In this document: positions 23,531 through 33,700 of the stretch, piece after piece | Layout of the letters: each line of letters starts with the position of its first letter | How positions within the stretch are numbered: position 1 is the stretch's first letter | Assembly: GCF_018446385.1 (NCBI RefSeq) | Contig: NC_055989.1 | Span: forward strand, 129,793,004 to 129,857,003 | DNA: 64,000 nucleotides | Reading direction: 5' to 3' | Source: Zingiber officinale | Taxonomy: Eukaryota; Streptophyta; Magnoliopsida; Zingiberales; Zingiberaceae | The notes under the pieces: model-generated | Told to the model about the DNA's origin: nothing | Databases searched by the model: none | The model's input: only the letters and a program-made list of their open reading frames with translations | Position numbers and translations under genes: made by a program

Positions 23531-26500
23531 ATTTTTGGTATCAGAGCGGGTACGATGCCTGTTTTGTTTTTGTTTTGGATTTTCGAGATTTATCTGATAC
23601 CAGTTTAGTGGTATCAGAGCAGGTTCGATGCCTGTTATTCGTGTTTTTGGATTTCTGTTTCGATTTTCTTGATGTGACTTTTCGAGTTTTGGGACCAGGC
23701 AGCAGCAGGACATCTCTAGGCTATAGGAGGTATGTTTGCATATTGTTATCATACATTTCTGTTGGTGTATGTATTGTTGCCCATATAGTTATGATGTGTG
23801 TTAGTGTTCTCTTGTTAGTACTTGCCTATTTGTTTGTAGCATGCATTGCATGGTTTGGGTCAATCACTGATCACGGTTGACCTAATGGAGATCAAGGATT
23901 ATAGTCTCAGGGGATTCATCATATCATACTACCAGTAGTTTAGTGTCTATTACTACTAGTTGGTTGAGAGGTAAAGTCGTATACCAGTCTCGGTTATCAT
24001 TAGTTGTGTAGTGAATGATATCTGTATACCCATGTTGACTCAGTTAGTAGAGTATCGGTTTACTCCTGTTGAGGATTGATTTACTTGGTTGACTTGTGTA
24101 GTTATGGTTTGACTTATTACCCTTGTTGACTTGGACAGTTGGGGTTTGACTTATCTTAGTTGGTTTTGTGATCCTATTAGTTCGGTCAGTAGAGGATCGA
24201 TTTACCCTTGTTGACTTGGGTAGTGGTGTATCGATTTACCTTAGTTAGTTTCATCAGTGGATGATTGATTTACTCTTATTGGATCAGTTAGGAGATGATC
24301 GATTTATTTTGTTGGTCCGACCAGTAGGGGACTGACTTACTCTACTTTTAGAGATTCCTATCTTTGGGATGTTTCATACTTGGTTAGATATTTTGACTTG
24401 TACCGGTGTGGAAAGGACTGAATTGGCCGTATACCATTATTGGCTTAGTCAGTCTATAGAGGATCGATGTATCCTATTCTATGGGGACTTTGACTATGGA
24501 TTGTCTGTACCTGGTTAGGGGGCTTAGAAGGTACATTTAGATAGGATATCGCACGGTGTGGAAAAGTGTAAAGCTACGTGCTTAACACTTTGAGATACAA
24601 CCGTTACAAGGGTATAACTTTGAGAGTACATTCGGATATGATGATCTTCGAGGGGTAGAGCGTTGATTGACAGATATTTTGATCAGTTGTTTAGTTGTAG
24701 CGTTCTTCTATCTTTGTGTTCATTGCTCGATACTGGAGGTTGCTGAGCCTCAGGATGGAGCAATCGCAATTTGATGGGGTACAAGACAATGGTTAGACGA
24801 CTCAGCTAACATTGTCTCTATCAGGTGGCTCAAGACCTTGACCACGTGATTATTGTACCAGATCTTGTAGTCTATATCTTATATTAGAGGGTTTGACCTT
24901 TTATCGGTATTTGTTGAGGGACATATATAGGATGATGATGAGGGTGGTGGAGATATCTCTTTGTTAGGTAGACACTTAGTCAGCGGGTTGTGTGACCCTA
25001 TGACTTTGGATTGACATTCTTTTACTGTGGATATTTGATTATTGGAAAGAATGAGATGATGAGATTTGACAGACCTTTTTGGATACGTTTAGTTTGTTAG
25101 TAGTGGGGGTTGAAGGTTGGATACGTTTCTTTGACTCTATCTTTGTTTATGAGACTATCTGGTATGACTGATTAATGTTGAGGATGATTGGAGATTGGTG
25201 GATATTAGGAGATCAGGTGTGGGGATAGGTTGTCTTTTGAGGATCTATTAGTGGATATTTGATTTGATAATCTATTATTTGGTGTTTTATGTTGATAGTG
25301 ACATGGAGTGTAATATGTCTGTGATATATATGGATTTGGTGATTTGTAGTGGGTGATTCGATCACATACTCGTTGTTGGGATCTTACGGTTGAGTGAGCC
25401 TGTTGTACGTACATTATGAGTCCTTGGTGTTACCATTTAGGCATGTCGTGCCTTAGATCTTGTTATGGACTCGATGTACTTGGTATTCCTAGGGTGTGTA
25501 GATCAGTTTTCATTGTCTCCATTGACGATGTTGTGATCTATTTTCGATCCGAGGTGGATCATGTACACTAGCTTCGCATAGTTCTAGAGATGTTTCGACG
25601 GGAACATCTATATGTGAAGTTAGTAGTACGTATTGTGATTGTCTTTTACGAGTTTCTGGGACGCATTGTCTTTAGTAGAGAGATATCGGTGGATCCACAA
25701 GAGATAGAGGCTGTTATCAGTTGGAAGTCGTCGTAGTCTATACAGGAGACTCACAGTTTCCTTGATCTGTCTAGATATTAGCGGAGATTATGTGTGTTTC
25801 CAAGTCACTTCTTATCCGGGAGGAGTTACTGCAGGAAACACATTGATCGAGATTTGTGATACATTCGATTGATACCTGATGTATGGAGACTTGGAGCATT
25901 CTCTTTGGTGGAACGGCATGAAGAAAGACATATCGCGGATTTTGTAGTTTGATGTCTAGTGTGTCAGCAAGTGGAGGCTGAACATCGGATATCAGTAGGA
26001 TTGTTTCAGTAGACTCGTATTTTGGAGTGGAGTTGGGAGCATGTTTGACGGATTTTGTTGTGGGATTATCCAGGACATGAGAGGATATTTTGGTTTGGGT
26101 AATCATTGTTGGGTGACGACTTTGCTCCCTAGCTATCGATTTGTAGGACGGATTCTTTTAGATGGAGTAGCAGGATTATACTCTAGGGAGATTATCGGAC
26201 TGGATGATGTATCTTTGAGTATTGTTTTGGATGGAGATCAGTGATTTCATATCATGGTTTTGATTATGGTTACAGCAGACTTGGGATTATGAGTTTCACT
26301 TTAGTATAGATTTTCATCTCAGACTGATGGATAGTTTGAGCGCTCTATACATGTGTTGGAGGATTTATTGATAGTGGATTTTGGATTTTAGAGGAGTTTG
26401 ATTTATCCACAGTTGGCTAGATTGCAGAGTGAGAGTAGTGGGAGTAGGGTGAGTTCATAGCTCACAGAGTTGTCGCTAGTCACTTGGATTATCATGTTTG

Positions 26501-26648
26501 GAGATATCTTTATGATACTAGGGTTGGAGATTTGTTTATGATACTTGGATGAGTGGCATATGAGTATGTTGATTGGTAGTTACCTTGGAGGAGGGTCCCT
26601 GAGTTGACCAGTAAATTTGGGGACCAAATTTTTATTAGTGGGGGAGAA
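23531..26648 (+). pseudogene. Decayed gag-pol interior of the gypsy element
   Basis: After the primer-binding site a second TGGTATCAGAGCAGG copy lies at about 23609-23623, within a roughly 75-bp repeat of the primer-site segment. Recognisable but broken pol phrases occur from about 25440 (reverse transcriptase palm region) through 26300 (integrase), and the end has the FGDQI-type phrase and polypurine tract expected of gypsy chromoviruses. The interior is far shorter than a full gag-pol and has many breaks. Confidence 0.7.
24020..24350. repeat. Minisatellite, unit about 45 bp
   Basis: Successive diverged units contain GTTGACT(T/C)GG, GTAG.GG and ATCGATTTAC or GGTTTGACTTA. At least six units lie between the primer-binding site and the recognisable pol remnants. 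No gene. Confidence 0.6.
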
Positions 26649-28080
26649 TGTAAGATACCAAAAAATTAAATAATAAATATTATTGGACGAAAAATCTTAT
26701 TGAATTTTTCCAGAATTTTTAGAAATTTTCTGGGAATTTTTCGGAGCTCGTACGGAGGGGTTTGAGGGGACCAATCGGCGGATGCCGATAAAGCCTCTTT
26801 GGGCTACCTTATTTAAGTGAGAAAATATTTTAATTATAAAATCATTTTCTTTTATTTTTCCCTCTTTATCGCCGAAAACCCCCTCCCCCGATTTCTTCTC
26901 CCCCTCGCGCGAGTTCCTTTCTCCCGAGCCCTCTCTCGCGACTTCTTCTCGCTTGATCGCCGGTCGCCACGAGCTCATCGCCGGCAATAATCCCTCCTCC
27001 AGCGTGCCTAGGCCGAGCCCCCCTCCTCCCTCTCCTTCCCGAGGCGTGAGGTCTTCGCCCTTTTTCTTTCTTGCGGGCGATCGACGATGATCCGGCGGAG
27101 CTAGGGCACGACAGGGGGGAGTTGATTCACATCTTTCTTGGTGGATCGAGCCCCTCTCAGCTTTTCTATTTGATCTATTCATTGGAGGGGGTTGCGGATC
27201 GTCGTCCAGTTGAGGTGGATCGCGCGGATCGATTGAGGTAAGGCTTCGTCGGATGATTCTGTGAATTCAAAGACCTTGCTTAATTGGGTTTGTTTGTGAT
27301 GATCGTCCTGATCTGGATTAGAGGAAACAGAGGATCCGCGTGCTGTGGACGTTCCCTGTTGCCGGCCACTGCCAATTCCACTTCTTGAAGCTGTGGAGGG
27401 TTCCTGCTCGGGTTCACTACTGGAAAGGTCACCAATTTCGGCAAAGGTTAGCAGCTCGTGTTCCTTACAGTTGCATTTGGAGGGGAAGTTGCGGCAGAAT
27501 TTAGTTTGGGGTAAGATGTATATTAATTTGGATTAATATTGGATTAAATGCATTGATTGTTTGGCTGCATTGGATGAATTTCATTCTGGAATTTAAGGTG
27601 TTAATTGTGGATGGAGGATTGATTGATTATGGGTTGGAATTTGTGGATCAGTGGTTTATTAGGTGTTCTTGCTGGGAGTATGCATCTGATTTAGTGTTCA
27701 TAAATTTAGGTGAGTTGTTATTTAATTTTGGGTTGGATTAAGTGTGGTAGATAAATTATGTAAGATTGATTTTGGATGTTTAGTAGAGATGATATAATGG
27801 AGTTTATGATCGGTTATGGATTTGAGATTCATTTGTGGATGGAGTTAAATCTAGTTAGATTTATTTGGGTGTGATTAGGGTGTTGCAGGTTGAATTGATT
27901 ATGGATTGATTAGTTGAAATGGATGAATTGTGTGGGATTGATTCATGGTTAAGGAATTGGAAATCGGCTGTGATATATTGATTTGGTTGAATCTTGGATT
28001 GATTGTTGGATTTAAGAAGTGTTGATTAGTGAGTTTTGGATTGATTAATAGATTGTATAGTTTGTTTGGATCTAGAAGGA
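26649..28080 (+). repeat. Truncated 3' LTR of the gypsy element
   Basis: Matches 19909-21361 almost perfectly and stops at GGATCTAGAAGGAG, where the left arm of the AUG4 palindrome begins. Its missing end means no target duplication can be tested. Bases 27240-28080 are virtually identical to the 5' copy. Confidence 0.85.
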
Positions 28081-28650
28081 GATGACAAACCATACACTCT
28101 AATCACATACAAATCCCAATTTGTTTTTATCACAAATCAAAAACTTCGACTATGCTAGAATAAACACGAGTAATGCTGCATCTCTCTTACAAGAAAAAAA
28201 AATGAGACCATCCACTCTCATTCATTATAAAATTGTTGGGAGGGAGATAAATCAGGGGGGAAATAAGCGAGAAATCGAACCAGAAAGGAGATGCAGATCC
28301 GAGGCTTGAGTAGTGAGCGTTCGCTAGGGCTTCGTCGTAGGGACAGTTGAGAGACAGAGAGCTTCGGTCCATCCATTTCGTATTTTTTTTTTAAAAAAAA
28401 ATCTCATAAATTTCATGAAATGGACCCGTTTAAGGCTTTAAGCATCCGTTCTCCATTACATTAACCCGCAACCGGTCAGCTGATTCGATAATCCGTTTCA
28501 CTTCCCTAATACCATTTATATGGTTATCAATTATTTTTTAATACAAATATTTAATTTAGTCAATTGCTAGATTTAAAGAGAATTATTTTAGAAAATGAAT
28601 ATATCTTAAATTATTATAATAATATTTTAAAACACCATTATATGGCCGCT

Positions 28651-28651
28651 A

Positions 28652-28723
<72 letters not shown>
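28651..28723. repeat. (AAT)n(ATT)n microsatellite
   Basis: A run of AAT units followed by ATT units, itself self-complementary. The right-arm counterpart at about 29955-29990 is shorter, so the two copies have changed length since the duplication. Confidence 0.95.
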
Positions 28724-28915
28724 CAATAAGATATTCATGTCTTACAGTTTGATTAATCATCAGTGGACGGCCTTACCATGATTCACCCTTCGATAAATTC
28801 AAAAGTGCAAACTATCTAGTAGCCTAGTAGCCAATATACCCTATTTTTCAAACACGATGATGAATTTCTTGCTTGTCCTAGGTTTTGAACCCTGATTACA
28901 TGGATGATCTATTAG

Positions 28916-29438
28916 TAGGGATGTAAATGAACCAAACGGTTCGCGAGCTATTCGGAGCTCGATTCGGTAAAAAGCTCGTTCGAGTTCGTTCGTTTATCTT
29001 ATCGAGCCGAGCTCGAGTTCGATTTCGAGCTCGACAGTTTTATCGAGCCGTGCTTGAGCTTAAGGATGTTCGGCTCGTGAGCTCGCGAACATGCTCGTTT
29101 ATAGGCTCGCGAGCCAAAAAAACGAGCCTTAAAACGAGCCAAAAAACAAGCTCTAAAACGAGCTCTAAAACGAGCCTTAAAACGAGCTTTAAAATGAGCC
29201 AAAAAAACAAGCTCTAAAACGAGCCAAAAACGAGCCCGAGCTCGCTTAACAAGTTAGGCTCGTTAACTTTGATAATCGAGCTAATAACGAGCCGAGCTCG
29301 AACTGTTCGCGAGCTTGATAATTCTAAAACGAGCCGAGCTCGAGCCTTGTGATAAAAGCTTGATTCGAGCTCGAGCCCGAATATAACTTAAACGAGCCGT
29401 GCTCGAGCCTGATACTGTTCGACTCGTTTACATCCCTA
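28916..29438. mobile_element. hAT-type MITE with 8-bp target duplication
   Basis: A 523-bp non-autonomous element with inverted ends TAGGGATGTAAA and TTTACATCCCTA and a perfect 8-bp duplication TCTATTAG at 28908-28915 and 29439-29446. Eight-base duplications are the hAT signature. The interior is dominated by GAGCTCG and AAAACGAGC words, so much of it can fold on itself. No transposase is coded. The open frames across it are compositional. Confidence 0.85.
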
Positions 29439-29446
29439 TCTATTAG

Positions 29447-29767
29447 GGCTCGAGCCGTTTGGTATCAAGTGAGCCATCAAAGTTAACGAGCCTAACTCGT
29501 TAAGCGAGCTCGGGCTCGTTTTCGAGCTCGTTTTTGAGCTCGTTTTTGAGCTCGTTTTTTGGCTCGTTTTTTTGGCTCGCGAGCCTATAAACGAACATGT
29601 TCGCAAGCTCACGAGCCGAACATCCTTAAGCTCGAGCTCGGCTCGATAAAACTGTCAAGCTCGAAATCGAGCTTGGCTCGATAAGATAAACGAACGAACT
29701 CGAACGAGCTTTTTACCGAATTGAGCTCCGAATAGCTCGCGAACCGTTTGGTTCATTTACATCCCTA
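29447..29767. mobile_element. Truncated inverted copy of the MITE in the right arm
   Basis: Complement of the left part of the MITE, ending CATTTACATCCCTA at 29767 and followed by the inverted flank CTAATAGATCATCC. The inner end is lost near the palindrome centre. The MITE and its flank are therefore part of the palindrome and were not inserted independently on each side. Confidence 0.8.
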
Positions 29768-30225
29768 CTAATAGATCATCCATGTAATCAGGGTTCAAAA
29801 CCTAGGGCAAGCTAAAAATTCATCATCGTGTTTGAAAAATAGGGCATCTTGGCTACTAGATAGTTTGCACTTTTGAATTTATCGAAGGGTGAATCATGGT
29901 AAGACCGTCTACTGATGATTAATCAAACTGTAAGACATGAATATCTTATTGATAATAATAATAATAATAATTATTATTATTATTATTATTGAGCGGCCAT
30001 ATACTGGTGTTTTAAAATATTATTATAATAATTTAAGATATATTCATTTTCTAAAATAATTCTCTTTAAATCTAGCAATTGGCTAAATTAAATATTTGTA
30101 TTAAAAAATAATTGATAACCATATAGATGGTATTAGGGAAGTGAAACGGATTATCGAATCAGCTGACCGGTTGCGGGTTAATGTAATGGAGAACGGATGC
30201 TTAAAGCCTTAAACGGGTCCATTTC

Positions 30226-30723
30226 ATGAAATTTCTGAGATTTTTTTTTAAAAAAAAATACGAAATGGATGGACCGAAGCTCTCTGTCTCTCAACTGTCC
30301 CTACGACGAAGCCCTAGCGAACGCTCACTACTCAAGCCTCGGATCTGCATCTCCTTTCTGGTTCGATTTCTCGCTTATTTCCCCCCTGATTTATCTCCCT
30401 CCCAACAATTTTATAATGAATGAGAGTGGATGGTCTCATTTTTTTTTCTTGTAAGAGAGATGCAGCATTACTCGTGTTTATTCTAGCATAGTCGAAGTTT
30501 TTGATTTGTGATAAAAACAAATTGGGATTTGTATGTGATTAGAGTGTATGGTTTGTCGCATGTGGGTGATTTTAATCTGTTAGCAAAGTTCTGTGATTAA
30601 TGTTTGTACTGCACGATAAATTTGATTTAAATTTATTAATTGATGCCATTTTCCAGGTCAATCTGTTCCACTAGTCCGGCCAATTGATTCAGCGAGCCAA
30701 TAGCTGGTTCTTATAATAGATCC
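30226..30723 (+). promoter_or_regulatory. AUG4 upstream/leader region with a small upstream ORF
   Basis: The leader-like stretch (pyrimidine-rich, CGAAGCCCTAGCG at about 30306-30318) precedes the AUG4 start. A 61-codon frame at 30269-30454 is identical in translation in the left arm of the palindrome. A leader intron is likely: an acceptor TTTTCCAG ends at 30656, with the donor somewhere after about 30530. Whether the small frame is in the mRNA depends on the transcription start, which was not determined. Confidence 0.5.
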
Positions 30724-33700
30724 ATGGCAAAGATTGCGCAATCCCAGAATCTGCCTGCTGACGTGATGCATCTCATCGAGCAGCTCGAGCGCCACTGCCT
30801 CGCCCCTGATGGTTCTTATGTGTCAAAATCTTCTTTCACCGAACTTCAACTTGTAATCGCGTTTGTATTACAATTAAACTGCGAGAAATATATATTATTC
30901 CATTTGATTATTCATAGTTTGTTTTTTTTCCTTGTTTATTGTTTGATATGGTGGTAACAGGCGAGGGAGGAAATGCTGCGGGAGCGGACATGCTACTTGG
31001 AAGCCATGGTGGGTGATCTGTTGTCCTGTAGGAGTAGTGATGTATACTTTTATGACCTTTGGATGTGTGGCTTATTGGCTTGATTTAATTGTGAAATGTT
31101 CTATAGGCGGTTTATGGTGAGGCAATCACGATGGTTGAAGAGTACCAGCAGACTGTTTTGGGGGGGAACCTTGGAGGGGTTAAAGACATTCCTGGTCTCC
31201 ATTCTCATCTCGGGCAGAAGTGCTCCCCTGAGGTTTATTTGTCTTGTTTAATTTTGAGCTTTCACTTCTTTTTGGATCTTACATTTTAAGTCCAGGAAAA
31301 ACAGAGACCATGATCACCTAGAATTGCCAAATCCTCTGGATATCAACTAGTGTTAGACATTTTAACTGTGCATATGTGGCATGATGTGCTAATCCATGTT
31401 GTATTGCCTTAGTTCAGTCAGTTATTGTTTCTCATGCAGTAGCAGATTTGATATTATCTTTTTGGTGCCAACAAAGCAAGAGATATAGGACTACCTTGAC
31501 TTGCTTTAATCACATTTTTGTCTTATATACATGCTCCAATATCCATACTAAAGGCCCACTAGCACCTGGTTGGTTATCCTACTGGCTTAATGTTCTCTTA
31601 ACTGGACGTTTGTACATTGCATACTTGCATGCAGATTGATTTTTCAATGTTAACTTGAAATTTTCAAATCCTTTTCCTGTGAATTTCTTCTTTAGATATT
31701 GAGTTGGGCTAACAAACTCTTGTTTTTCTTGAAGTCTTTTGTGTTATCAATTCTACTTTGATTTAGATAAAACATAAAAAAAATCTTAGAAATCAGAACC
31801 TATTTGGTCAGACACTGATGCTTGGGATATGCTGAAATTAAATTGAAAGTCATTTTTAGTTTGGTTCATGTCATGCATGGTGCTGTTGATCTGAAAATAT
31901 AATTGTGATGTAATAGACATGTATTAAATGCAGAAAGATTCTAATAAAGATGATTAGGAATATACTTAGCAACCATAATGTTATGGCCATAATAACTTAT
32001 GACGCCACATTTCTAATAACTAATAGATATTCGTTTGAAATTCTTGATGCAAAAGATAGGCAAACATAGATGTTTCTAGGCTGTGTTTAGCCTCAACCAT
32101 ATTTCACTAGTCATGTAACTAGCGCCAGCCTTTTGGCTGCATATACTTTGCAGACCTGGAAAGAGATATTATGAACCTTTCTGTAAATATCTTATTACAA
32201 TGGAATCTATGATTTATCTGATATCCTAATGGTTAAATACGGGGTTTTATTTGCAAATATTTCTTTTGGAAGGAGATTATGGTGTCAAAGTTATTGCTTG
32301 TGAAAAGTATTGTGGTTTAACAAAGTTTTAATATTGTCATGTGAAATGTCCTTTGAAGGATGATATAAATTTTTTGATTCAATGGGATAGTATCTGTTAA
32401 CATGCTAGTTGTTTTGAATGCTAAGTAACTGAATGGAGTTGTAGTGGAAGCCTCCTGTTGATTTTGGAGACTGGTCTTTTCTAGTTTTGAAACTTACTTA
32501 TATGGTATTTCGATTTGCAATGTATATACACTTAGAATTTAAACTGTACCATTGGACTCAGGTTTATGATTATCTTGAGCACCGTCTGGCAGTTGCTGAG
32601 GCTGCACAGAGGTTAAGACTTCCCCTTCTGTCTAAAGATGGGGAAATCAATGAGGAGGAAATAGAGAAAGTTAGTATGATTTCAAGGAGCTCTATCGACA
32701 GCACTATAAGTGTAACTCCAAGCACTAGCTCAAATTCAACAAGCTATAATAACAGTTATTCAAATAGCAGTAGCACTGTCTTGGGATTTCCAGCTCCAGC
32801 TAACAGTTCTGATGCTATTGAACCTGGAGTTGGTGGGGTGCCAAATCGTTTTCTTGGAGTAACAGCAGATTTTCTATGGCAAGTCCAACAGCAAAATCCT
32901 TCTATGAATGTGGTAAGGCTAACAACCATATATAATTTTTGCACTTAACCTTTTGTAACTGATATAGATGATACCCATATGGGAATTCTTAATTTGTACC
33001 TTCTGAAACATTTCTTGAGTATGATTATGTTCTTTTAGGATACGTCAGAGCATCAGAGAACCCTTGTTCGTGAAATTGAATGTCGCTTAGATGCTAAGTG
33101 TGAAGCATTAGCTGATATTTTCGCTATGAATGATAATGGTAAGCATTATTCTTAAACAGATGCAAATATTTGAGTACAACTCATTGATGAACAAACTGAT
33201 TGATGCCTTCAACAGACTCGCCATCACTTAGTCAAATTTCAAGTGCTCGGCTTCCAGAGAGGTGATACTTCTTTTCCTATCACTAAGCTTGACTCAGATT
33301 AAATAAAAGAGAATGAAAGCCAAAGATGTATATGTTTGCATGGATGGGCTCATGATGACAATTTAACAAGGATACATAACATGGATGGGCTCATGTAAGC
33401 AGGATCAAGTTTGAATTCAAACTCATGTCATATAAGTTGTTTACTATTACTTTGTTCAGATTTGATTGAGTTGCAACTTTCCAAAAGATATAATAGTTAG
33501 GTTTAGAAAGTTGGCATTCAGTCAAATTGTAACATAGCAGTAGTGTCTGTTTTTGGCTTTCATTCTCTTTTAGTTTAGTATATGAGTTAAGCTTGATAGC
33601 TTGAGAGGATTATAAGCAATATATATATATGTAAATTGGTCTTTTTCAGTTATATTCATATTTTTGGTTAGGTTGGGTCATCCAATGAAAATCTTAATAG

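Larger units (their letters stand above)
19909..28080 (+). mobile_element. Gypsy retroelement (chromovirus-like) with 3.6 kb LTRs
   Basis: 5' LTR 19909-23530, primer-binding site 23536-23547 (TGGTATCAGAGC), a short 3.1 kb interior, polypurine tract AGTGGGGGAGAA just before 26649, and a 3' LTR from 26649 truncated at 28080. The interior shows heavily decayed reverse transcriptase phrases (25440-25640), integrase-like phrases (25860-26300) and a closing part typical of chromovirus pol, with many breaks. The two LTRs differ at about 19 of roughly 1430 compared positions plus a 17-bp indel (about 1.3%), so the insertion is young although its coding region is ruined. The Tekay/Del-like assignment is inferred from the LTR length, primer site and closing phrase. 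Confidence 0.8.
28083..30557. repeat. Large imperfect palindrome of the AUG4 upstream region
   Basis: The left arm 28083-29273 is an inverted copy of the right arm about 29473-30557. Matching landmarks are GACAAACCATACACTC (28083) with its complement ending at 30557, the leader at 28187-28372 with 30269-30454, the (AAT)n block, and the outer end of the MITE with its flank (28908 versus about 29774). The spacer is about 200 bp. The arms differ by small indels, chiefly in the microsatellite and MITE parts. The right arm is the upstream and leader region of AUG4, so the left arm is a second copy of that promoter facing left. Confidence 0.9.

Noticed and set aside
30853-30957. Extension of AUG4 exon 1 as a separate 77-codon gene
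   Set aside because: The extension is intron with a clear GT donor and CAG acceptor; family similarity resumes after 30960.
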